NCBI RefSeq assembly: GCF_021917145.1
Contig: NC_061080.1
Span: 4,880,693 to 4,944,692 of the forward strand
From: Hypomesus transpacificus
Taxonomy: Eukaryota > Chordata > Actinopteri > Osmeriformes > Osmeridae
Direction: 5' to 3'
DNA: 64,000 nucleotides
Part shown: positions 10,886 to 20,930 of the stretch, one piece after another
How positions within the stretch are numbered: position 1 is the stretch's first letter
Layout of the letters: each line of letters starts with the position of its first letter
Position numbers and translations under genes: made by a program
Notes under the pieces: generated by a model
Database searches by the model: none
What the model was told of the DNA's origin: nothing
The model's input: the letters and a program-made list of their open reading frames with translations, nothing else

Positions 10886-11925
10886 TAACAATTGTGAAAA
10901 ACTGTAAATACATATTCATTGATGAGGTTGGATTCAACCTGGTGAAAAGGAGGCGCCAGGGCAGAAATGTCATTGCCCAGCGCACCATTGTTGAGGTCCC
11001 CGTCGAGCGTGGTGGGAACATCACTTTGTGTGCTGCAATGGGTTGAGCAGGCCTGTTGACAGTACTGTACTGTTCAAAAAATAAAACTTTTTTTGCCGCA
11101 TATGTGTGCTGTTTTCTGTTTGACTATGAAAAAATGTGGCCTACACTGAGACATTTTACAAAAGTTGAAATGGCTCATGAAATGGCTCCAGAGTCATTGG
11201 TGTGTTCTATTTCTAGAATGTCATGACTGTGTTTCTGTTCCCCTCCCCTTGTGGGTGTGTCTGTGTCTGTGTGGGTGTGTCTGTGTCTGTGTCTGTCTGT
11301 CAGATTCAATGTCAGCGCGTTGGTCTTCGGTCATTATCACCACCTGTCTTGTGTTAACCCACTGATTACCCTGTCTATTTAATGTTCCTTCTGTGTGCAG
11401 GTCTCTGTCAGATCGTCGCATGTGGCCACCCCGTCTTGTGTCTCGTGGAAGTAAATGTTTCAATTACCCCTAGGGCTGAGGACCTCTGTTTAGCTTTTGT
11501 TATTTTCCCCGTCTGTTACTGGCGCTTTTGTTGTTTCCGGCTGAGTCGCTGAGGTGTTTTTGGTTTCGCTTTAGACTTTGCAGTTTTTCTAATAAAGACC
11601 TTGGTTTGCCTTCAACTGCCTCCAACTTCTTGGACGCTACCTGACAGAATTGTGTTTTCAGTTTTGCACCACTGTGTGCTGTGAATGCTTGGTAGTGTAC
11701 AGCAAATGCTTATTGTGTGTACAGTTATAATGGTATGTGTGTGTCATTTGAAAATATGGCGGTACCAAATGAGAAATGAGAACACAAGTTCCATTTTGTG
11801 AACAGGTAAGAGATTTGATGGCAAATAGTCATCTTGCAAAGGTAGTGTCAGGTTTTGCATTTTGTGTGTGAGGTTTTCAGTTGTGTGTGCAGTTTTGAGA
11901 AACGTGTGTTAACAATTGTAAAAAC
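10886..11925 (+). mobile_element. deletion derivative of the IS630/Tc1-type element, opposite orientation
   Basis: It carries FIDEVGFNLVKRRRQGRNVI at 10,917-11,000 followed by ERGGNITLCAAMG, then a 3' flank that matches the reverse complement of 9,172-9,690. It is flanked by near-identical direct repeats (TGTGTTAACAATTGT, at about 10,881 and 11,908). It is interrupted by the insertion at 11,220-11,647. Confidence 0.65.
11220..11647. mobile_element. 428-bp insertion flanked by AAT
   Basis: The related copy at about 9,410 reads uninterrupted CAGAATTGTG. Here CTAGAAT is followed by 428 bp (GTCATGACTGTG ... ACCTGACAG) and then AATTGTG, so AAT is duplicated. The insert has a TGTGTCTG-rich zone and AATAAAG near its 3' end. 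No ORF or clear terminal inverted repeat was seen; class unknown. Confidence 0.65.
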
Positions 11926-12916
11926 TAAAGTAATATTTTTTTTAAAACTATAAAATCACATCCAGAAAAGCTAGTTTCAGCTATTTTGCTTTAATTTCTG
12001 TTAATTGTTGCATCAGCTTCTGAGATTTTTATTCTGTCTTTCAGGGTTGCGATTCTCTTTTTTTGTCAAAAGATGGCGCATGAACTCCCTTGTACTTTTT
12101 CTGTAATTCAGATATCTAAGATTAAGATTTGTTGCACAATACATATAGACCTATTGTACCAAATGACAACAATTATTATATGATGAACATTTTTGTGTAA
12201 CTTATACATTTAAAAAATCACTGACCAGTGATTGGTTTTTATAGTTTTGCAGCTATTTTATAAATAGTAACCCATTTATTCATGAATGTAATAACCCGTT
12301 GAAACATCCTCATAGCTTAAATATACACTGACCAGTAGAAGCCATGTAAGTACTTACATTCAGCCTATTCTGATCCCAACAAATCTCTATCATACTCCCC
12401 TTTTTTACGTTGCAGTGGCCTTGACTTTATAGGCCTACATAATGTTAAAATTATATATTAAATGTTCACATCATTGTTAATTATATCAGTGTGACTGCTT
12501 GCATTTACTTTAAGCCATTTTCTTTGTGCACCCCAAAGCTCTGACATTTTGGGCATGCTGCATGAAGATAATGTACTATAGATTTTGACTGTAATAGTTG
12601 CCAGTAACTAGTAAATAACCATAACCCTTTTCAGTGATTTGATAGAATATGAAAACATTTAAATGTATTCCATTTTGTTAATCTAGCCAAAACATTTGCA
12701 CTGAACTGTTTGATAGAAACAAGAATGAGAAGGGGTAGCCTATTATGTGTTGCTCAGAAAACATGGCAATAAAAATAAATAGAATGTCACATACACAATA
12801 GTGGATTGAGGACACTTTAATAAAACAATTAAGGTATTACATTTTGTATAAAGATTATGGTAAAAAAAAAAAGCACAACTGCTTACACATACAGTTTACA
12901 ACTAGGATAGCTGGAA
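11926..12916. other. intergenic / dcps 3' flank
   Basis: AT-rich DNA with no coding potential. ATTAAA, a variant polyadenylation signal, occurs on the minus strand at about 12,815-12,820, roughly 100 bp past the dcps stop. Confidence 0.4.
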
Positions 12917-13906
12917 TTAGGCAGACAACCTCCCAGCTCCTTTGAACTCACTGAGCAGGCTGTCGTCAGCCCTCAGTGGGAAGGAGAGGGTACGATTGTG
13001 GTAGTACTCAGAGTCTGCCAGGAGGTTCTGAATGACATCGGAGAGTAGGTGTGCTCTCTCCACCCCAGTGCCCGGAGCGTCATAGCCCAGGGCCGTGAAG
13101 TGGACATGAAGGTGGTAGTACGATGGCTGATAATGGAGGTAAACCCTCATCTTGCTGGCTGGCACTCCATACCGCTCCAGAATGCTCTTCTCTCCTTTCT
13201 GGCGGATATTTCTTAGCAGTGGTAGATGCTGAGCAGTCAAGTCCCGGAGACTTTTGATGTCTCTTCGATGAACGATGGCTATCAGATACAAGTTATCCAG
13301 CTGCTTTTGGTCCCACTTTAAGTCTGGTAGGAGAACAAAGCCAACATCCTGATCTGGATCCTCATAGACTATACGATTTGCCTCAGCTTTCTTCTCCAGG
13401 ATGTTGTAGACCCACTGTATCCCAAAGCTCTGGCTCTTAATGTAAGGCAGAGTGATAGAGCGATAATCCTCCCCGGTTTCCTCCACCAGAAAAGTCTCCT
13501 GACATAAGTACTTCTTAACGTGCTTCTCTGTGGCGGGACACACCACTGTGGTCTTGATCTTATTCAGATGTGCAGGGGGTTGAAGTTGATAGGTGCTGTA
13601 TATGTCATTTTTCATCTCCAACTTTAGTCTAGAGCCACTGAACATATCGGACAAGGTGTCTTCTCTGAATGGTGTCTTCTCCAGGATGACAACAGCCTCA
13701 TGGTCATCTAACTTCCCGTGAAGAAATATGTTTTTTTCACGCGCCGAGTCCCGCAGAACGGTCTTCAGTTTGAATCCGGATAGCACACTTTCAGATGCTG
13801 CTTGATCATCTATTTGATCGCTATCTGGGCCACTCTTTTGCCTTTTAGTCTTACTGAAGTCTTCGATTCCAATGTTGGGGTTTTCACGTTTACCAGTGGA
13901 CGCCAT
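12917..13906 (-). CDS. dcps: scavenger mRNA-decapping enzyme DcpS, intronless
   Basis: This is one uninterrupted 329-codon frame, close to the 337 aa of human DCPS and collinear with it. It has an N-terminal dimerisation part ([23 protein letters not shown], residues about 43-65), a hinge ([12 protein letters not shown]), then the HIT domain with [13 protein letters not shown]. The histidine triad is H265-x-H267-x-H269, and H267 aligns with the catalytic His277 of the human enzyme. DcpS hydrolyses the m7GpppN cap left after 3'-to-5' mRNA decay. The start at 13,906 gives a basic Lys/Arg stretch (KTKRQK) at residues 20-24, as in homologues. The human gene has introns and this locus has none, so a retrocopy that kept its function is likely. 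It is transcribed away from commd1, 97 bp apart. No frameshift or lost key residue was seen. Confidence 0.95.
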   Translation of the reverse strand: MASTGKRENPNIGIEDFSKTKRQKSGPDSDQIDDQAASESVLSGFKLKTVLRDSAREKNIFLHGKLDDHEAVVILEKTPFREDTLSDMFSGSRLKLEMKNDIYSTYQLQPPAHLNKIKTTVVCPATEKHVKKYLCQETFLVEETGEDYRSITLPYIKSQSFGIQWVYNILEKKAEANRIVYEDPDQDVGFVLLPDLKWDQKQLDNLYLIAIVHRRDIKSLRDLTAQHLPLLRNIRQKGEKSILERYGVPASKMRVYLHYQPSYYHLHVHFTALGYDAPGTGVERAHLLSDVIQNLLADSEYYHNRTLSFPLRADDSLLSEFKGAGRLSA

Positions 13907-14003
13907 CTTTGTTGGAGGGATGTTACGTTTGAAGCCGGAGCTGCCCGAAAAGTAACGGGCAAATTCTCACGTGACATGTTGTCACGTGATCGCAAGCAGC
14001 GAT
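13907..14003. promoter_or_regulatory. 97-bp bidirectional promoter between dcps and commd1
   Basis: Only 97 bp separate the two start codons. Two identical TCACGTGA palindromes (13,967-13,974 and 13,982-13,989), 15 bp apart, are the E-box core bound by USF and MiT/TFE factors. No TATA box is visible. Both 5' UTRs must lie here or overlap the neighbouring coding exon. Confidence 0.7.
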
Positions 14004-14177
14004 ATGGCGGATGTGGACCCAACTAAATCTCTGAACGGTTTACTAAATGGAATAGCTCAAAAAGTATATTACAACAATGGTGAAATAACAGAAGAATTTT
14101 TGAAAAATGAACTTTTTCCCGACCTCGCGCAAGAGGAATTTAACGCTTTGCACGAGAAGATGAGAGGCCTTTTGAAG
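14004..14177 (+). CDS. commd1: COMMD1 exon 1 (partial gene)
   Basis: ATG at 14,004 opens 58 codons ending in KMRGLLK, followed by a GT donor at 14,178. The sequence aligns with the first 60 residues of human COMMD1 (matching blocks GLLN, ITEE, KMRG.LK), the alpha-helical N-terminal domain. Exon 1 of the human gene, as recalled, ends at the same place. COMMD1 acts in copper handling, in NF-kB turnover through cullin-RING ligases, and in the COMMD-CCDC22-CCDC93 (CCC) endosomal complex. Read past the donor, the frame becomes VVVQINMLW, which is not COMMD1, supporting the splice site. Exons 2 and 3, which hold the COMM domain, were not found downstream to 64,000. Confidence 0.92.
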
Positions 14178-14291
14178 GTAGTTGTTCAAATAAATATGCT
14201 GTGGATTTGCAAGCTTTCTACCGTATCACCAGTTTCAGACTACAAAGCATGTATTATCACACTTAGCGTTATAGCTAGTATTTTCAATAAC
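14178..14291 (+). other. start of commd1 intron 1 before the palindrome arm
   Basis: This short unique stretch lies between the splice donor (AAG|GTAGTT) and the inner junction of the right arm. Confidence 0.7.
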
Positions 14292-15231
14292 CTTGGACAG
14301 TGACAGACTCACTTTGGGAAAGCATGCCCTACTGGGAACATTAGGGGAGACTGTTGGGCAAAGCATCTAATTGTCTTCTTGGGAAAGGGCAACATTTGGG
14401 ACACTGTCATGTAGGGGCAGCATAAAGGGCACTTCATAACAGCACCCTTTTCCATTGGAAGTAAGGGCATGAGAACAGTCCAATTTAGGCCATTATAAGG
14501 GCACCTTATAGGGTACTGCATCACGTTTTCTATACTATAAAGGAACTCATTAAGACATGTTTTTACACTTATAGAGGGCCAACTGTCATTTATTGCGTGG
14601 GGCATCCTGGGCACTCAAGCATATTTCACAATGTGAATGGCAGACAGTAGGGCACTTGGTCTAATTCTTGCCACTCAAAGGCATTTTAGAAACAACCATG
14701 GGGGCACCAGGCAGTCACCCCCTGAGTCTTCCACTGGGCCTGGATACACCCATGGGGACAGTATATTGCACCTATAATATTGGGGAAGCCAGAGGAGAGG
14801 TAATATAGAGGCTTGTCAACGTACAGGCTACTTTAAACAATGAAAATACTTTATCCAATTGAATAAAGAGTCTCCTTGATTCTTTGTGTTTCAAGATTAC
14901 CTGAAAAACTGATGATAATATTCAGGTACTGCTTGGAGAAAAGGATATACCCTTCATATTTCCTGGCATAGTTCAAGAACGTCCCACATGCAAAGACATA
15001 GACAGATGCAGACAGACTGAACAGTGTCAAGGCTTGGCTACAGTGGGTAATTTGCTTCCTTGTGTGTGATTCCAGCAAACTACATAGTCTAGGCATACCT
15101 ACATAAACTGCAGTCTACTACCCTCCTTTCTACTATTATAGTCTATGTCAGCCTAATGGGAATGTGTGGTGCGTTTTTTGGGTGGAAGCACTAGTGTGTC
15201 AAGACATTAATTTACCTTGATTGCTGTGGTT

Positions 15232-15285
15232 GCACGTGTGAGTGTGTGTGAACATTGGCAAATGTTCACACACACTCACACGTGC
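15232..15285. repeat. perfect 25-bp hairpin (right arm)
   Basis: This is the mirror of 6,229-6,282, with the same 25-bp arms and 4-nt loop. Confidence 0.9.
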
Positions 15286-15624
15286 CAATTCACTTGGACT
15301 GGACAATTATCATATCGGCCTATCAACGGGCATCGAGGAGGCATAAAGAGAGGACGACGTGACAGGGACAGGAGGGTTCGAACGGACCAGAAAGGGACGA
15401 CTGAGCACGACAAGGAAAGAGCAACCACACAACAGAACAATAACCGACAGGACGTTCACTGTGGACATTTATTCTGATCCGAGGATTGCTGGGTTTTTCC
15501 CTTTTTTTTTTTACTTAATTATCTCTGACCCTTTTTTAATGTAAAATTGAACTACTAGTCTTTTATTATATCTCGTCTTTTGTGGTTTTCTGTGTCCTGG
15601 GCATTTTGGAATATTAAGCGGAGG

Positions 15625-18573
15625 AAATCAAATCAAATAAAATGTATTTGTATAGCCCTTTTTACACGCAAGCATGTCACAGAGGGCTTCACATGCGCCC
15701 ATAGAACTGCCCCTCAACCAACCTAAACCCTTAAGGAAGACAAGGAAAAACTCCCAACGGGAGAAAAAATGGAAGAAACATTGGGAGGAGCAATTCAGAG
15801 AGGGATCCCCTCCTCCAGAGATGGGTGGTAGGAGAGAGGAGCAGAACACAAGCTAAACATAGTCATACAGTGTCAATGGGTTTTGAAACACCAAAACCCA
15901 TTGTTTGACTTTATAGACGTTGGATGGGACCGGGAAACTCGCTGTTGGCCGTCATGGAGACTGGATTCCGGGTGACGACCTGGTCCAACGTTGGCAGACC
16001 GACGACCAAGCAGGTCCTGACAGCTCAAACCCCCCACACCACAGGGAATGTGTGGGGGGGGGACAGAGAGAGGAGAGCAGGGATTAGAGAATGCCAGGAA
16101 CAGCTAAGAGTTACAGTCATAATAGAATAATAGAGATCCCCACCGGTCAAGTGTGGACTAGTGCAGCAATTTAACAGAGCTAAAAAGGGTATTTGATGCA
16201 GCCCCACACACCAAAACAGCGACAGCCCCCCTCGGTTGGAACATGAAATCTTTTCCAGGGGAAAGAACTCTAAAATAGGTTATACTTATACGAATAAGGA
16301 TGAAAACAACCAGTCCCCCGTTGTCTCCAACTAGTAATAAAAACTATAATAGTAACAAGATACAGTAACCGGTTTACTTTATTTGTAACATCTAAATGGG
16401 CAATGTGAACATAAGCTATAATTACAATTTAAAAGTGACATGTGATACACACATAGGCAAGCACACACCCCAGGTTTACATAGAAAGTACATACATACTT
16501 CCTTTTAACAGTCATAGAATTGACTAAACAAGAACGTTTTTAATCTAGTTTTAAATGTCGAAACGGTATCAGCCTCCTTAATTGAGATGGGTAATTTGTT
16601 CCAGAGAAGAGGTGCTCTATATGAGAACGCCCTACCTCCAGCTGTTTTTTTCTTAACTTTGGGTATTACCAGATAGCTGGCATCTTGAGATCTTAGAGTC
16701 CTAGCGGGGTAATAGGGTGCAAGGAGACCGGAGAGGTTCAGTGGTGCCAATCCATGCAGAGATTTGTAAGTTAGTAGTAAAACTTTGCTCTGGCTTGGAT
16801 AGGGAGCCAGTGTAAAGAGATAAGAGTAGATGTTATATGATCAAACTTTCTTGTTTTAGTCAGTAGTCTAGCAGCAGCATTTTGCACCCGCTGTAAAACA
16901 TTTTGGTAGGTAATTGGGAGGCCAGAGAACAACACATTGCAGTAGTCCAATCGGGACGTAACACAAGCATGTATTAGTTTTTCAGCATCATCCTTTGAGA
17001 GGAATTTTCGTATTTTGGCAATATTACGTAGATGGAAAAATGCGGTTCTGGTGATTTGCTTAATATGGTACTCAAACGAAAGGTCTGGGTCCAATGTGAC
17101 TCCTAGATTTTTTACCAGCTGGCTTTGAAATACATTGACGCTGTCTAAGTCTAATGTCAGATTGGATAAATTATTTCTATGTTTTTTTGGGCCAAAAATT
17201 TGAACCTCGGTTTTATCCGAATTAAGAAGAAGGAAATTTGCTGTCATCCAATTTTTCAACCCGGAAACACATTTTTCCATAGCATGTGGAAATTCTCCAG
17301 GCTTTATAGACATGTATAGCTGAGTATCATCTGCATAACAGTGAAAATGTACCCCAAAACTTCTAATTATGTTTCCTAAAGGCAACATATAGAGTGAAAA
17401 TAACAGAGGGCCTAGAACTGAACCCTGTGGTACTCCGTATTTTACAGTGGAGCTCCTGGATGAGCAACCATCATAGTAGACATATTGTGATCTATCAGAT
17501 AGATACGATCTAAACCACTGAAGTGAAGTACCAGAAATCCCAACATAGTTCTCCATACGCTCAAGGAGAATCTCATGATCCACAGTGTCAAAAGCTGCAC
17601 TTAGGTCTAGAAGAACCAGGACAGAGCTAAAGCCTGCGTCAGAGGCTAATAATAGATCATTGACTACCTTGGCTAATGCAGTTTCAGTGCTGTGGTGAAG
17701 ACGAAATCCACACTGGAGAGGTTCATAGATATGATTTGAGGAGAGCTCAATAAGCTGTTTTGCCACAGCTTTTTCAAACATTTTGGAGAGAAATGGCAAA
17801 TTTGAAATTGGCCTGTAATTGCTAAGACAACCTGGATCCAGGTTTGTTTTTTTAAGAAGGGGCTTAATAATAGCTTGTTTGAAATCGTCAGGGACTTGTC
17901 CAGTTACAATAGATTCATTAATAATACTAAGCATAGGTGGTCCAATAATAGGGAGAAGCTCCCTACAAAGTTTGGCAGGGAGGGGATCGAGAAGGCAGCT
18001 AGTGGGTTTCGAGGAATCTATCAGCTTGATGAACGCTTCCATAGAAACAGGGTTCAAGTGAGTGAGAGCCTCAACATGCAGCATGCTGGGTACAGCGGGA
18101 AAATCAGTGGTGATGGCCACTCCTCCAGGACTATACAGGTCTGTAGTTTGTCCCTTATTGCATAGATTTTTTGGTCAAAGAAATCTAAGAAATCATTGGG
18201 AGAGAGATCTGAACTAACTGTACTAAAACTAAAAGTACTGAGTGTACTTTTCTTAGTGAGTTTTGCAACAGTATCAAATAAGAACTTGGTGTTGTGTTTG
18301 TTCTTACTAATCAACTTAGAGAAATATTCTGATCTGGACCTGATGAGGACTTGCTTGTACTCTATTTGGCTGTCCTTCCAGGCCAGGCGGAAAACCTCCA
18401 ATTTAGTGGTACGCCACTTATGCTCTAATTTTCTAGTGGACCTCTTGAAAGTGCGGGTTTCCTCTGAGTACCATGGAGCCAGTTTCTTGTCTTTTCTTTT
18501 CCTTGGTTTGAGTGGGGCAACAGAATCTAGGGATTGCTGAACAACCAAATTCAGGAGGAGTCATACGGCTGAC
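15625..18573 (-). mobile_element. 5'-truncated L2/CR1-group LINE, right-arm copy
   Basis: This is the mirror of 2,940-5,889. RT frames lie at 18,548-18,054, 18,120-16,771 and 16,750-16,505. It has the same two frameshifts and truncation point as the left copy, so insertion and decay happened before the inverted duplication. A few residues differ between the copies (P/T, Q/H, F/L). Confidence 0.85.
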
Positions 18574-19120
18574 ATCTACTCTCCTTTCTATTACTTTCTA
18601 CGAAGGATGGTAGGCTGCTCTTATGTGTTCATTGCCATCCTTAAGAGTTGCTAAAGTGTTATTTTATATATATATATATATTATTTATGTTTTTTATTTT
18701 TAAGAATGACTATTAAATCTATCTAGATGAACTATGCTGGGCCTGCTGAACCTATACTTCTTCCACAGATACTGGTCAGGGAAGCATTACTGTCTCTGAA
18801 GACCCTTGGGGCTGGTGGGATAAACACTCTTTGTATAATCTGAGCACCTTCATCCACCACAGGCTTATCAAAGAACGGATACGCCATAATTGATTGTAAC
18901 TTGTCTTGAGGCTCTGCTTAGTTTCTAAGGCCTTATTTTATGTCAATTAACCAATGGCTTTCTTTTTTCTTAACTTGTTAATTTAAATTAATTAATTAAT
19001 TGGAGATGAAGTAGGCCTAAACATGTGAATCATTCATGTCTGCACGAGTCTGAATTTACGTTTCCGAACACGGACTAAAGTGCTTTGTGCGCAGGAATTT
19101 ACTCGACGGAACTGTCTTTT

Positions 19121-19848
19121 GTACGGCGGCGTATTAGGGACAGTAGAGAAAGAAAAAAAACGGAGCCGGAGGAGAGGGGGGGTAATATTTCGAGATTAAA
19201 GTGGTAATTTTGCGAGAAAAAAGTCGGAGATTCTCCGAGTTTAGAAAATCACAAATTTGCTAGAAAAAAAGACAAAATTTTCGAGATTAAAGACGTAAAT
19301 TTGCGAGAAAACAACTCCGGGATTCTCAGAGTTTATAAAGTTGCAAATTTGCGAGATAAAAACTAGTACATTTACGAGAAAAAAACTCGGAGATTCTCCG
19401 ACTTTATAAAGTTGCAAATTTGCGAGAAAAAAACTAGTAAATTTACGATTTTTTTATTTTTTATTTTAGCTTTATAAAGCAATCTCTTCAGTTTGCATGG
19501 TCAACCTCAGCACAGATGCCTCCGCTTTAGTCTGCAGTAGGATAATGGATGACCTGATCAAACTATATTTTTCATTAGGATTCAGTAATAAGGAAATACT
19601 CCTGATTTTAGCCCAGAATCACCAGATAGTAATATGCATTAAGACTTTGAAAATACATTGCCGTGATTTAGGCCTATTCAGAAGAAAACAGAATAGTAAT
19701 TTGGATGAGGTGTTAGCCTTTGTGCATCAGGAACTTCAACGTAATGGACAGATGCAAAGATATCGCTGGCTACATTTACGGGCAATTCAATTGGGATTCG
19801 TAGTTCAACAGGACACAATACGTCAGATCGTATTGTGGTCGTAGAAAA
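19121..19848 (+). mobile_element. CTACGACGG-end element, copy B (right arm)
   Basis: This is the mirror of 1,661-2,388. The 115-aa integrase-like N-terminal frame reads on the plus strand at 19,497-19,844. The end reads GTACGGCGGCG here, while the left arm has GCCGTCGTAC, a one-base difference between the arms. Confidence 0.7.
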
Positions 19849-20751
19849 CTACGACGGCGTATTAGGGACAGTAGGTAAAAAAAAAAAATCTGAGCTGGAG
19901 GAGAGAGGGGGGGTAATATTCCAAGATTAAAGCTGTAAATTTGCGAGAAAAAAGTCGGATATTCTCCGAGTTTATAAAGTCACAAATTTGCGAGAAAAAA
20001 ACTAGTAAATTTGCGAGAAAAAAGTCGGAGATTCTCCGAGTTTATAAAGTCACAAATTTGCAAGAAAAATAACTAGTAATTTTGCGAGAAAAAAACCCGG
20101 AGATTCTCCAACATTATTAGGCTACATCGAAAATATGGATTTGTTTTTTCTCAAGGAACCTCATTCCTTCACTTTGCATGGTCAACCTCATCACAGCACA
20201 GACGACGTTGCTTGCCATGTACAAAGCCTGCAGTAATGGATGACCTGTTCGTGGTTCAACAGGACACAGCCAAGACGCTCCTCTTTTCTAAACTGATTCA
20301 CACCTTGAGGAACGACTAATTTGAGGATCTGTATTGTGTCCTGATGTTGAACCACAAATCGAATTTGAATTGCCCGGGGATGTAACTAGCGATATCCTTG
20401 CATCTGTCCATTGCATTGTAGTTCCTGATGCACAAAAGCTATCACCTCATCCAAATAAGTATGTTTCCTTTTGAATAGGCCCAAATCACGGCAATGTATT
20501 TTCAAAGTCCGAATGCTTATTACAATCTGGTGATTCTGGGCAAAAATCAGGAATGGCCTATTTCCTTATTGCTGAATCCTATTGAATAGTATAATTGAGA
20601 CTTTTTTCTTGCAAATTTGTGACTTTATAAACTCAGAGAATCTCCGACTTTTTTTCTCGCAAATTTAAGACTTTAATCTCGGAATATTACCCCCCCCCCC
20701 CCCTGCGGCTCCGATTTCTTTTTACCTACTGTCCCTAATACGCCGTCGTAG
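19849..20751 (-). mobile_element. CTACGACGG-end element, copy A (right arm)
   Basis: This is the mirror image of 758-1,660, with the same terminal repeats and the same internal decayed integrase-like segment. Confidence 0.75.
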
Positions 20752-20930
20752 AAAACAGCACAGGTTAACAGAACAAGATAAAATGTTGTGGTTTGGCGAT
20801 ATCAGCCATAGGATTTCTGCCATCTGCCCAATACAATGGAGTTCAATAGGCCTTCTTTTGTGGCGCTCCGAGCACCAAAATATTTGACAAAAAAAACAGT
20901 GCAACTGTGCAAAACACAGTTGAGCATGAG

